Shown in pieces: positions 1 to 7,742 of a stretch of DNA of 7,742 bases. The notes below the pieces were generated by a model. That model made no database searches and had not been told where the DNA came from. It worked only from the letters and a program-made list of their open reading frames with translations. Within the stretch, counting starts at the first letter, position 1. Every line of letters starts with the position of its first letter. A program made the translations under genes and the position numbers. Source of the stretch: a bacterium (GTDB taxonomy: Bacteria > BMS3Abin14); NCBI GenBank assembly GCA_020352595.1, contig CP070682.1:1098028-1105769 (forward strand). Direction: 5' to 3'.

Positions 1-74
1 ATTCGCGGGTCCTTCAGGCCCCCCGGGCTGGCGGCTTAAAACCCCCTCAACCCCCCCCTCCCCGGGCGACGCGT

Positions 75-105
75 GGGGCCCGCCTGGGCGGGACCCGGAT
101 CCGGG
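75..105. repeat. GC-rich hairpin plus 12-bp palindrome
   Basis: Bases 75-83 can pair with 88-96: GGG, one G-A mismatch, then CCCGC/GCGGG closing a CTGG loop. It runs directly into the perfect palindrome CCCGGATCCGGG at 94-105. No T-tract follows, so this is not a classical intrinsic terminator. In such GC-rich DNA part of it may be chance. Confidence 0.4.
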
Positions 106-130
106 CTGTAAAAACACGAAGGATTTACGA

Positions 131-159
131 GGGTTGCGCCGGGCCACCCCAGGCAACCC
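131..159. repeat. Inverted repeat GGGTTGC/GCAACCC
   Basis: GGGTTGC at 131-137 is the exact reverse complement of GCAACCC at 153-159, separated by 15 bases that contain a further possible GGG/CCC pairing. It lies three bases before the stronger stem at 163-193, so the two may form consecutive stem-loops in a transcript. Function unknown. Confidence 0.45.
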
Positions 160-162
160 GAC

Positions 163-193
163 GCTGAAAAAGTCCACAAGGGACTTTTTCAGC
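163..193. repeat. Perfect 13-bp stem-loop, terminator-like or REP-like
   Basis: GCTGAAAAAGTCC at 163-175 is a perfect reverse complement of GGACTTTTTCAGC at 181-193, with the loop ACAAG. The A5 and T5 runs lie inside the stem, with no U-tract after it, which is atypical for a simple rho-independent terminator. It could still end transcription of an upstream gene, protect an RNA end, or be one copy of a dispersed palindromic element. This is the strongest inverted repeat I see in the window, and chance is unlikely for 13 of 13 pairs. Whether it recurs cannot be told from one window. Confidence 0.7.
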
Positions 194-198
194 ACCCT

Positions 199-214
199 GC
201 CGGTTCGCACCGGT
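199..214. repeat. Short hairpin CCGGT/ACCGG
   Basis: CCGGT at 200-204 pairs with ACCGG at 209-213 around a TCGC loop, with a possible G-T wobble at 199/214. It is the last of the closely spaced stems before the first gene. Five pairs alone are weak evidence. Its interest comes from its position and from the ACCGGT-type sequences that recur before the binding-protein gene. Confidence 0.3.
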
Positions 215-263
215 CCCGCCGGGTTCCCAAGGGACACCTCGGGATGTTAACCTTGAAAAATGC

Positions 264-269
264 AGGAGG
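264..269 (+). promoter_or_regulatory. Shine-Dalgarno of the chalcone isomerase-like gene
   Basis: AGGAGG lies five bases before ATG 275. It decides between two in-frame ATGs: the one at 260 would place this ideal ribosome binding site inside the coding sequence, while 275 starts directly at a classic signal peptide. Confidence 0.85.
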
Positions 270-274
270 GAAAG

Positions 275-853
275 ATGAAGAGAAACGGCGTTCTGGTATT
301 GGTCCTGGTTCTGGCCATGTTTGCGGCTCCCCCGGCGGCACCCGCTGCCGAGATGGGCGGCGTTACAGTTCAGGACACCATATCCATCGGCTCGTCCACG
401 GCGCGTCTCGCGGGTCTCGGTTTCAGAAAGAAGTTCGTCATCAAGGTCTACATGGCAGGCCTTTACATGGCGGAGCCTGAACTGTCACAGGGAAGCATCA
501 TCGCATCGGATCAGGCCAAGGCGGTTTTCATGCACTTCGTCTACGGGAAGGTGGAGGCCGCCAAGCTGCAGGAAGCCTGGCGGGAGGGGTTCGAGAAGAA
601 CACCCCGGGGGCGGGGGCCGACCTCAGGCAGCGCATGGACCGATTCGTTGGACTTTTCCGGGAGGATGCCCTCAGGGGGGATGAGTACCTGCTGGCTTAC
701 GAACCGGGAGTCGGCACGAGGATCATCCTCAAGGGCCAGGAGGTGGACACCATACCCGGCGCCGACTTCGCCAGCGCGATGATGGCCATCTGGTTCGGGG
801 ACTATCCTGCCGACGCCGGGCTCAAGAAGAACATCCTGGCGGGACAGATGTGA
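275..853 (+). CDS. Chalcone isomerase-like exported protein
   Basis: A 192-residue protein with a signal peptide: MKRNG, then a hydrophobic run of residues 6-18 and a likely cleavage after APAA (residue 25). The mature part has the look of bacterial chalcone isomerase-like proteins (Chalcone_3-type fold). Residues 47-65 hold the hallmark GLGFRKKFVIKVYMAGLYM, where an aromatic/basic strand leads into 'KVYxAGLY'. The C-terminal segment AIWFGDYPADAGLKKNILAG (171-190) fits the family's usual ending of a small helix and 'G..P....LK..ML.G'. The domain seems complete and the length is typical. Bacterial members are mostly of unknown function. They need not isomerise flavonoids, and the related fold binds fatty acids in other lineages, so I assign no reaction. 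It acts in the periplasm or is surface-exposed. The start is set by AGGAGG at 264-269. The next gene begins 87 bases downstream behind a hairpin, so shared transcription is possible but unproven. Confidence 0.82.
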   Translation: MKRNGVLVLVLVLAMFAAPPAAPAAEMGGVTVQDTISIGSSTARLAGLGFRKKFVIKVYMAGLYMAEPELSQGSIIASDQAKAVFMHFVYGKVEAAKLQEAWREGFEKNTPGAGADLRQRMDRFVGLFREDALRGDEYLLAYEPGVGTRIILKGQEVDTIPGADFASAMMAIWFGDYPADAGLKKNILAGQM

Positions 854-869
854 CAGATAACCGGATCCC

Positions 870-898
870 GCTCTCGGGTCGACCGGTTGCCCGAGAGC
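870..898. promoter_or_regulatory. Perfect 9-bp hairpin in the leader of the binding-protein gene
   Basis: GCTCTCGGG at 870-878 pairs exactly with CCCGAGAGC at 890-898. The 11-base loop contains the palindrome ACCGGT (882-887). A second ACCGGT lies at 922-927, next to the ribosome binding site, and a weaker stem GGTTC/GAACC (907-911 with 920-924) lies between them. No T-run follows, so a simple terminator is unlikely. It could act as an operator, an attenuating or processing hairpin, or a stabiliser of the downstream transcript. Structure is seen in the sequence; function is inferred. Confidence 0.5.
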
Positions 899-940
899 AC
901 GAGGATGGTTCCAGTTCCAGAACCGGTGAAAGGGGTAAAG

Positions 941-1861
941 ATGAAGAGGATTCTTCTCATCCTGATCCTGTTCCCGTTGGTTCTTTCCCTGCTGCCAGGC
1001 AAGGCCAGTTCGGCTGATCCCGTCGTGGTCGCCTCCAAGATCGACACGGAAGGGGCGCTGCTGGGCAACATGATCATCCTCATGCTGGAGAGGAACGGCA
1101 TCGCCACGGAAAACAGGACCGAGTTCGGACCGACTCCCATGGTCCGCAAGGCCATCGGGGCGGGCCAGATAGACCTGTATCCGGAATACACGGGTAACGG
1201 CGCTTTCTTCTTCGATCTCGCGGACGACCCGCTGTGGAAGGACGCTGGCAGGGGATACGAAAAGGTCAGGGAGCTGGACCTGGCGCGCAACGGCATCGTC
1301 TGGCTGACTCCGGCTCCGGCCAACAACACGTGGGCCATAGCGGTGCGAAAGGACGTCTCGACCCAGAACGGTCTGAGGACGCTGGAGGATTTCGCCCGTT
1401 TCGCCAGGGAGGGCGGCCAGATCAAGCTGGCCGGGTCGGAGGAGTTCGTCAACAGTGCGGCAGCTCTGCCCGCTTTCCAGGATGCTTATGGATTCACCCT
1501 GCGCAAGGATCAACTGCTGACGCTGTCCGGGGGAAACACGGCACAGACCGAGAAGGCAGCCGCACAGGGGGTCAGCGGAGTCAACTTCGCCATGGCCTAC
1601 GGGACAGATGGACAACTGGCGGCACTGGGGCTTGTCATCCTGGAGGACACCAGGGGGGTGCAGCCCGTCTATGAGCCGGCCCCCATCATAAGGAAGGAAG
1701 TCCTGGACCGTTTTCCCCAGATCGAGGGGATCCTGAAGCCGGTGTTCGAATCGCTGGACCTGGTGACGCTCCAGTCCCTCAACGCGAGGATCGCCGTTCA
1801 GGGACGGGATGCCGCAAAGGTGGCGGAAGAGTACCTGAGGGACAAAGGGTTTCTGAATTAG
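941..1861 (+). CDS. osmF: OsmF/YehZ-type glycine betaine-binding protein of an ABC importer
   Basis: A 306-residue periplasmic solute-binding protein of the OsmF/YehZ branch of the OpuCC/ProX-like family. It should deliver glycine betaine or a similar quaternary amine to the permeases encoded downstream. Residues 1-25 form a signal peptide (MKR, then a long Leu/Ile run, cleavage near ASSA/DP). No lipobox cysteine is present, so the mature protein should be soluble. Diagnostic blocks match E. coli YehZ as I remember it: SKIDTEGALLGN (32-43), YPEYTGNGAFFF (80-91), WLTPAPANNTWAIAVR (121-136), MAYGTDG (218-224) and a C-terminal LNARIAVQGRDAAKVAEEYL (280-299). No motif appears broken. ATG 941 is preferred over an in-frame TTG at 887 because it begins the signal peptide and follows GAAAGGGG (929-936) at suitable spacing; the TTG falls inside the upstream hairpin. 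It is the first gene of the four-gene transporter set. Substrate specificity is inferred from family, not shown. Confidence 0.93.
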   Translation: MKRILLILILFPLVLSLLPGKASSADPVVVASKIDTEGALLGNMIILMLERNGIATENRTEFGPTPMVRKAIGAGQIDLYPEYTGNGAFFFDLADDPLWKDAGRGYEKVRELDLARNGIVWLTPAPANNTWAIAVRKDVSTQNGLRTLEDFARFAREGGQIKLAGSEEFVNSAAALPAFQDAYGFTLRKDQLLTLSGGNTAQTEKAAAQGVSGVNFAMAYGTDGQLAALGLVILEDTRGVQPVYEPAPIIRKEVLDRFPQIEGILKPVFESLDLVTLQSLNARIAVQGRDAAKVAEEYLRDKGFLN

Positions 1862-1879
1862 TACCGGATCGCGATAGCG

Positions 1880-1921
1880 CGGTGTCGCGTCCATGGCTGC
1901 CGGGGGTGACCACCGACACCG
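1880..1921. other. Inverted repeat between binding-protein and permease genes
   Basis: CGGTGTC at 1880-1886 pairs with GACACCG at 1915-1921, a 7-bp stem with a 28-base loop containing a small GGT/ACC pairing (1905-1907 with 1912-1914). It lies in the 96-base gap between the binding protein and first permease. Such hairpins in importer operons can protect the 5' message and keep binding protein in excess over membrane parts. That role is inference, and the stem is moderate for this base composition. Confidence 0.35.
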
Positions 1922-1957
1922 TCTTCCGACCCTTCCGCCGCCGGGAACGGATCTGCC

Positions 1958-3127
1958 ATGCCGCCATTACTGCTTCCACGCAAGGTGCCGCTGACGGCCT
2001 CGGTCCTCGGCCTCGGTTCCTCGCTCCTTCTGGGTTTCGTAACATTCCGCGCCAATCGCCTCGCGGCCGGCGAGGCTATCCGCCTCCTCCAGACCGGCCC
2101 TTGTGGCGGACCCGTTCTGATGGCTGCCTGGATCATTCTCGCCACAACCTCCATCCTGAAGATTCCAGAGCGCTGGGTCAATTTCACCCTGGGACTGCTG
2201 CCGGGGGCCCTGGTTCCCACCGCCCTGAAGGTGGCTGGAGGACAGGCCGAAAGGACGGCCCTGGCTTCTGGGGACATAGCCCGCGTCTCCCTCGGGGCCG
2301 CGTTCTGGGTCTCCCTCTTCGCAGCTGCCGTAATCATGCTGGACGCCTGGCACACAGGCGGACTGCGCAGGAAGCTCACCCTGTTCTCGGCCACTCTCGG
2401 TATCGCCGTCACCGTATACCTCATGGTATCCGGTGAGATGTCCCACCTCTCCATACTGAGGGAGTTCATCAACCGAAGGGAGCGCTTCACAGGTGAACTC
2501 ATGGCCCATCTGGCCCTCTCCTCCTCGGCAGTCGGCATGGCTGTGCTGCTTGGACTGCCCCTGGGCATCCTCGCCCACCGGAAAGCCAGGCTCAGAGGAG
2601 GAGCCTTCTTCGTCCTGAACACACTTCAGACGGTTCCCAGCCTTGCCCTTTTCGGCATCCTCATCCCGCTCCTGGCCGCCCTCACGTCCCGCTTCCCGGT
2701 TCTGGGTGAAGCGGGGATCCAGGGGATCGGAACGGCCCCCGCCCTCATCGCCCTGACCGTCTACTCGCTCCTGCCCGTCGCGCGCAACACCTTCGCGGGT
2801 TTCTCCTCCGTGGATCCTGCCGCCGTCGATGCCGGAAGGGGGATGGGCATGACGGGGTCCCAGCTTCTGGTCAGGGTGGAGTTTCCCATCGCCTCTCCCA
2901 TCATCCTCAACGGGATCCGGGTGGCCCTGGTCCAGGCTATAGGCCTCACGGCAGTGGCCGCCCTCATCGGTGCCGGAGGGTTCGGCGTTTTCATCTTTCA
3001 GGGCCTCGGACAGGCTGCGACGGACCTTGTCCTGCTAGGGGCCATCCCCACCAACCTCATCGCGGCAGCGGCGGATGCGCTGCTGAACGGGCTCATCGGC
3101 GTGGCCAACCCCAGGGGACTGCGGTGA
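1958..3127 (+). CDS. yehY: YehY-type long permease of the betaine importer
   Basis: A 389-residue inner-membrane permease. It has an N-terminal extension of about 180 residues with several hydrophobic segments (near 11-30, 52-68, 76-92, 110-130 and 138-158), followed by a standard ABC permease core from about 180 to 385. The core shows NTLQTVPSLALFG (221-233), ALTVYSLLPVARNT (265-278), the EAA-type cytoplasmic loop DAGRGMGMTGSQLLVRVEFP (291-310, with Asp-Ala-Gly in place of Glu-Ala-Ala) that contacts the ATPase, and AALIGAGGFG (334-343). The extension, the FRANRLAAGE segment (30-39) and the overall length match E. coli YehY from memory, so it is a family trait, not a fusion unique to this genome. 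No in-frame ATG, GTG or TTG lies between ATG 1958 and the upstream in-frame stop at 1907-1909. The ribosome binding site is weak (GGGAACGGA). Its stop overlaps the start of the ATPase gene by four bases. Confidence 0.9.
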   Translation: MPPLLLPRKVPLTASVLGLGSSLLLGFVTFRANRLAAGEAIRLLQTGPCGGPVLMAAWIILATTSILKIPERWVNFTLGLLPGALVPTALKVAGGQAERTALASGDIARVSLGAAFWVSLFAAAVIMLDAWHTGGLRRKLTLFSATLGIAVTVYLMVSGEMSHLSILREFINRRERFTGELMAHLALSSSAVGMAVLLGLPLGILAHRKARLRGGAFFVLNTLQTVPSLALFGILIPLLAALTSRFPVLGEAGIQGIGTAPALIALTVYSLLPVARNTFAGFSSVDPAAVDAGRGMGMTGSQLLVRVEFPIASPIILNGIRVALVQAIGLTAVAALIGAGGFGVFIFQGLGQAATDLVLLGAIPTNLIAAAADALLNGLIGVANPRGLR

Positions 3128-4206
3128 TCGAGCTGTCCTGCGTCACCAAGAGATACGGCGGCGTGACGGCGGTGGAGGAGCTCACCGTCACCGTCGCCGA
3201 CGGGGAATTTGCCGTGCTCATAGGACCTTCCGGTTGCGGCAAGTCCACGACCCTTCGCATGGTCAACCGCCTCGTCCCCCTCACCTCCGGCACGATACGC
3301 GTGGACGGGACGGACGTCGGCTCCAGGGCGCCGGAACAGCTGCGGCGGGAAATGGGGTACGTCATCCAGAGCGTGGGCCTCTTCCCCCACATGACTGTGG
3401 CCGGGAACATCGCCGTCGTCCCGAGCCTCCTCAAGTGGCCGCGGCAGCGCACGGAGGCCAGGGTTGATGAACTGCTGGACCTCTTCGGGCTGGACCCGTC
3501 CTCATACAGGGACAAATACCCGCGCCAGCTCAGCGGCGGAGAAGCCCAGAGGGTGGGCGTCGCCAGGGCCCTTGCGGCAGACCCGTCCATACTCCTCATG
3601 GACGAACCTTTCGGAGCGCTGGACCCGATCACCCGCGAGACCCTCCAGACGGAGTTCTCACGCATCCAGAGGGAGCTCGGAAAGACCATCGTGTTCGTGA
3701 CCCATGACATCGACGAGGCCATCCGTCTGGCTGACAGGATCGTCATCCTGAGGGAGGGCAGGCTGATCCAGCACGACACTCCCGAAAAGATCCTGACCCA
3801 TCCTGCCAACCGTTTCGTCCTCGAGTTCATCGGTTCAGACAGGGCCCTGAAGAGGCTATCCCGCATGAAGACCTCGGACCACATGCGCCCCACCGCATCC
3901 GTGAAGGTCATGGACTCTCTCGCCGGTGCCGGGGCCATCGTCATGAGGAACGGCTTCGCCTGGGTCACCTGCGGGGAAGGTGTGGTCAGGGGCCGACTCG
4001 ACGGCCAAACCCTTACGGGGGGTGCCGCCACGGCCGGTGAGGCCATGATCCCAGTTAACCGCGGGCTGGAGGTCATCCCCGCTGACGCGTCCCTGCGCGA
4101 GGCTCTTTCCCGCATGGTCCAGCGGGGACTCCGCAACGCGCCCGTGGCGGACGAAAAAGGACGCCTCGTGGGTGAGATCAGCCTCGAGGACATCCTCGAG
4201 GCCTGA
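3124..4206 (+). CDS. yehX: YehX-type ABC transporter ATPase with C-terminal CBS region
   Basis: A 360-residue ATPase that powers the betaine importer at the inner face of the membrane. All nucleotide-binding motifs are intact: Walker A GPSGCGKST (34-42), Q-loop Gln82 in VIQSVGLFPHM, signature LSGGE (136-140), Walker B ILLMDE (156-161), D-loop GALD (164-167) and H-loop His194 in VFVTHDIDEA. This is the QAT (quaternary amine transporter) subclass. After the ABC domain (to about 240) comes a regulatory tail. Residues 308-358 form a recognisable CBS unit (IPADASLREAL, RNAPVADEKGRLVGEISLEDIL). Residues 255-295 look like a shortened, degenerate first CBS. In OpuA-type relatives tandem CBS domains sense ionic strength; here that role is uncertain. 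GTG 3124 is used: it overlaps the permease stop (GTGA), implying translational coupling, and follows AGGGG at 3113-3117. The tail is longer than in E. coli YehX as I recall it. Confidence 0.92.
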   Translation: MIELSCVTKRYGGVTAVEELTVTVADGEFAVLIGPSGCGKSTTLRMVNRLVPLTSGTIRVDGTDVGSRAPEQLRREMGYVIQSVGLFPHMTVAGNIAVVPSLLKWPRQRTEARVDELLDLFGLDPSSYRDKYPRQLSGGEAQRVGVARALAADPSILLMDEPFGALDPITRETLQTEFSRIQRELGKTIVFVTHDIDEAIRLADRIVILREGRLIQHDTPEKILTHPANRFVLEFIGSDRALKRLSRMKTSDHMRPTASVKVMDSLAGAGAIVMRNGFAWVTCGEGVVRGRLDGQTLTGGAATAGEAMIPVNRGLEVIPADASLREALSRMVQRGLRNAPVADEKGRLVGEISLEDILEA

Positions 4207-4289
4207 GGACGAGGATCCTGCCTGCGTGCCGGGTCCGATGCCCCGAGCCTCTTCGGGTCTCCGGTCACGGGGAACGGCGAAGGGACACC

Positions 4290-5027
4290 ATGACGGACAG
4301 GAACAGACGAACACTTATCCCTCTGGCCGCGCTGGCCGGTCTCTTTGTCCTGCTCACCGCCTGGATGGATCCGTGGCGGATGGTCCTCTCGACTGTGTTC
4401 CCCACCCTGGATAAGGTCGTCTACCCGCTGGCTCCCTTCCGCAGGCTCGTTGCCGAGCACATCCTTCTGGTGGGATCTTCCAGCATCCTGGCCTCCACAG
4501 CCGGGCTCTGCATCGGCATCGCCGTCACACGGCAATGGGGGAGAGAGTTCCTGCCGGCGGTGAACGCCCTGGCGTCCATGGGGCAGACCTTCCCTCCTGT
4601 GGCTGTCCTTGCGCTGGCCGTCCCCGCGGTCGGGTTCGGGTTCAAACCCACCGTCATCGCCCTGTTCCTCTACGGTCTGCTGCCCGTACTCCGCAACACC
4701 ATAGCCGGTCTCCAGACCCTTGACCCGGCGGTGCTCGAGGCTGCCAGCGGCATGGGGATGAACCCGCTGCAGATCCTCACCCTGGTGGAGATTCCCCTCG
4801 CCCTGCCCGTCATCATGGCGGGCGTCCGCATCTCAACGGTGATCAACATCGGAACAGCCACCCTCGGGGCCACCATAGGAGCCGGGGGGCTCGGAAAACC
4901 CATCATCGCAGGTCTCATCGGGGAAAACCCCGCCTACATAATCGAGGGCGCCGTGCTCGTCGGTCTTTTCGCCATCCTGGTGGACGGGGTCCTCGGCATT
5001 GTCTCCAGGGACAGGGCAGATGGCTGA
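4290..5027 (+). CDS. yehW: YehW-type short permease of the betaine importer
   Basis: A 245-residue inner-membrane permease, the second channel subunit. After a short basic N-terminus (MTDRNRR) there are about six hydrophobic segments (roughly 9-25, 57-80, 99-116, 119-139, 171-200 and 215-238). Conserved core features are ASMGQTFPPVAVLALAVP (95-112), LFLYGLLPVLRNTIAGL (125-141), the EAA loop EAASGMGMNPLQILTLVEIP (150-169), and TLGATIGAGGLG (191-202). It pairs with the long permease, whose core shares these blocks. The start ATG 4290 has AAGGG at 4280-4284. The 83 bases between the ATPase stop and this start contain only weak inverted repeats (ATCCTC 4192-4197 with GAGGAT 4211-4216, straddling the ATPase stop) and no terminator, so I read it as the last gene of the transporter operon. 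The length is normal for the family. Confidence 0.91.
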   Translation: MTDRNRRTLIPLAALAGLFVLLTAWMDPWRMVLSTVFPTLDKVVYPLAPFRRLVAEHILLVGSSSILASTAGLCIGIAVTRQWGREFLPAVNALASMGQTFPPVAVLALAVPAVGFGFKPTVIALFLYGLLPVLRNTIAGLQTLDPAVLEAASGMGMNPLQILTLVEIPLALPVIMAGVRISTVINIGTATLGATIGAGGLGKPIIAGLIGENPAYIIEGAVLVGLFAILVDGVLGIVSRDRADG

Positions 5028-5073
5028 ACGGCCAAGGACCACGGACGGCCACGGCCCGCTCAGGGCCAGGATG

Positions 5074-5103
5074 TGGACTGACGGGCCTGCCACGCGTTAT
5101 GAT
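5074..5103 (+). promoter_or_regulatory. Weak sigma-70-like promoter candidate before the dehydrogenase gene
   Basis: TGGACT at 5074-5079 (four of six matches to TTGACA) lies 18 bases before TATGAT at 5098-5103 (five of six matches to TATAAT), about 60 bases upstream of the next start codon. The 137-base gap also holds a short GGCCC/GGGCC stem (5053-5057 with 5063-5067) without a T-run. If real, this promoter makes the dehydrogenase independent of the transporter operon. One match of this quality can arise by chance. Confidence 0.3.
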
Positions 5104-5164
5104 CGCACAGGCGGCCGTCAGGAGTCCGGAAGGAAAGGGAAACAGAACCATATCGGGGGTGCCA

Positions 5165-7742
<2,578 letters not shown>

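Larger units (their letters stand above)
1..274. other. Non-coding, hairpin-rich leader region
   Basis: I see no supportable gene here. A short open stretch in frame 1 ends at TAA 37-39 (12 codons) and could be the tail of an upstream gene, but nothing identifies it. The region holds an eight-C run at 51-58, several inverted repeats (75-96, 94-105, 131-159, 163-193, 199-214) and the ribosome binding site of the following gene. No good sigma-70 promoter stands out. A TGTTAA at 245-250 resembles a -10 box but has no matching -35 box. Confidence 0.6.

Noticed and set aside
51..58. Eight-C run as a phase-variable tract
   Set aside because: It lies in non-coding sequence away from any promoter or start codon I can identify, and may simply reflect composition or a sequencing-prone homopolymer.
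887..940. TTG start giving an 18-residue extension of the binding protein
   Set aside because: It would start inside the hairpin and push the signal peptide inward; ATG 941 has a suitable ribosome binding site and begins the signal peptide.
485..1894. 469-codon open frame on the - strand
   Set aside because: It spans parts of two well-supported + strand genes and the gap between them, with no family resemblance.
1882..2436. 184-codon + strand frame overlapping the start of the long permease
   Set aside because: Arg/Gly/His/Pro-rich translation in the wrong frame; the permease frame matches its family from near its first residue.
3093..4535. 480-codon open frame on the - strand opposite the importer ATPase
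   Set aside because: Ser/Arg/Pro-rich translation without domains, antisense to an ATPase with all motifs intact; a composition artefact.
5053..5067. Possible intrinsic terminator after the short permease
   Set aside because: Only a 5-bp GGCCC/GGGCC stem with no T-run following; insufficient for a terminator call.
5073..5090. Sigma-54-like GG...GC element
   Set aside because: The GG and GC are 14 bases apart instead of the required 12, and flanking bases do not match.

Overview
This window is ordinary, densely coded bacterial chromosome. It is GC-rich, most third positions are G or C, and AGG is used often for arginine. All convincing genes lie on the + strand. I see no mobile-element gene, tRNA, rRNA or CRISPR array. 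The gene content fits a Gram-negative bacterium: two exported proteins, a YehZYXW-type importer and a GDH2-like NAD-glutamate dehydrogenase. A Deltaproteobacteria/Desulfobacterota-like source is my guess from style, not something the sequence proves.

Layout: bases 1-274 are non-coding and rich in inverted repeats, including a perfect 13-bp stem at 163-193. Next is a signal-peptide-bearing chalcone isomerase-like protein (275-853). A short gap with a perfect 9-bp hairpin leads into a four-gene ABC importer: binding protein (941-1861), long permease (1958-3127), CBS-containing ATPase (3124-4206) and short permease (4290-5027). Gene order and sequence match Escherichia coli yehZYXW (OsmF system), whose known substrate is glycine betaine. 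After 137 bases with a weak promoter candidate, the window ends inside a large NAD-dependent glutamate dehydrogenase (5165 to beyond 7742).

How the genes work together: the binding protein should capture a betaine-like compatible solute in the periplasm. The two permeases form the channel, and the ATPase drives import, possibly tuned by its C-terminal CBS region. The dehydrogenase would convert glutamate to 2-oxoglutarate and ammonium. A link to osmolyte metabolism is possible, since glutamate is itself an osmolyte, but the gap suggests a separate transcription unit. The chalcone isomerase-like gene has no evident link to the transporter beyond adjacency and strand.

I did not find a convincing undescribed system. 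The items most worth a second look are the hairpin-rich leader at 75-214, the ACCGGT-containing hairpin before the binding-protein gene, the reduced first CBS half of the ATPase, and the ACT-like N-terminus of the dehydrogenase.
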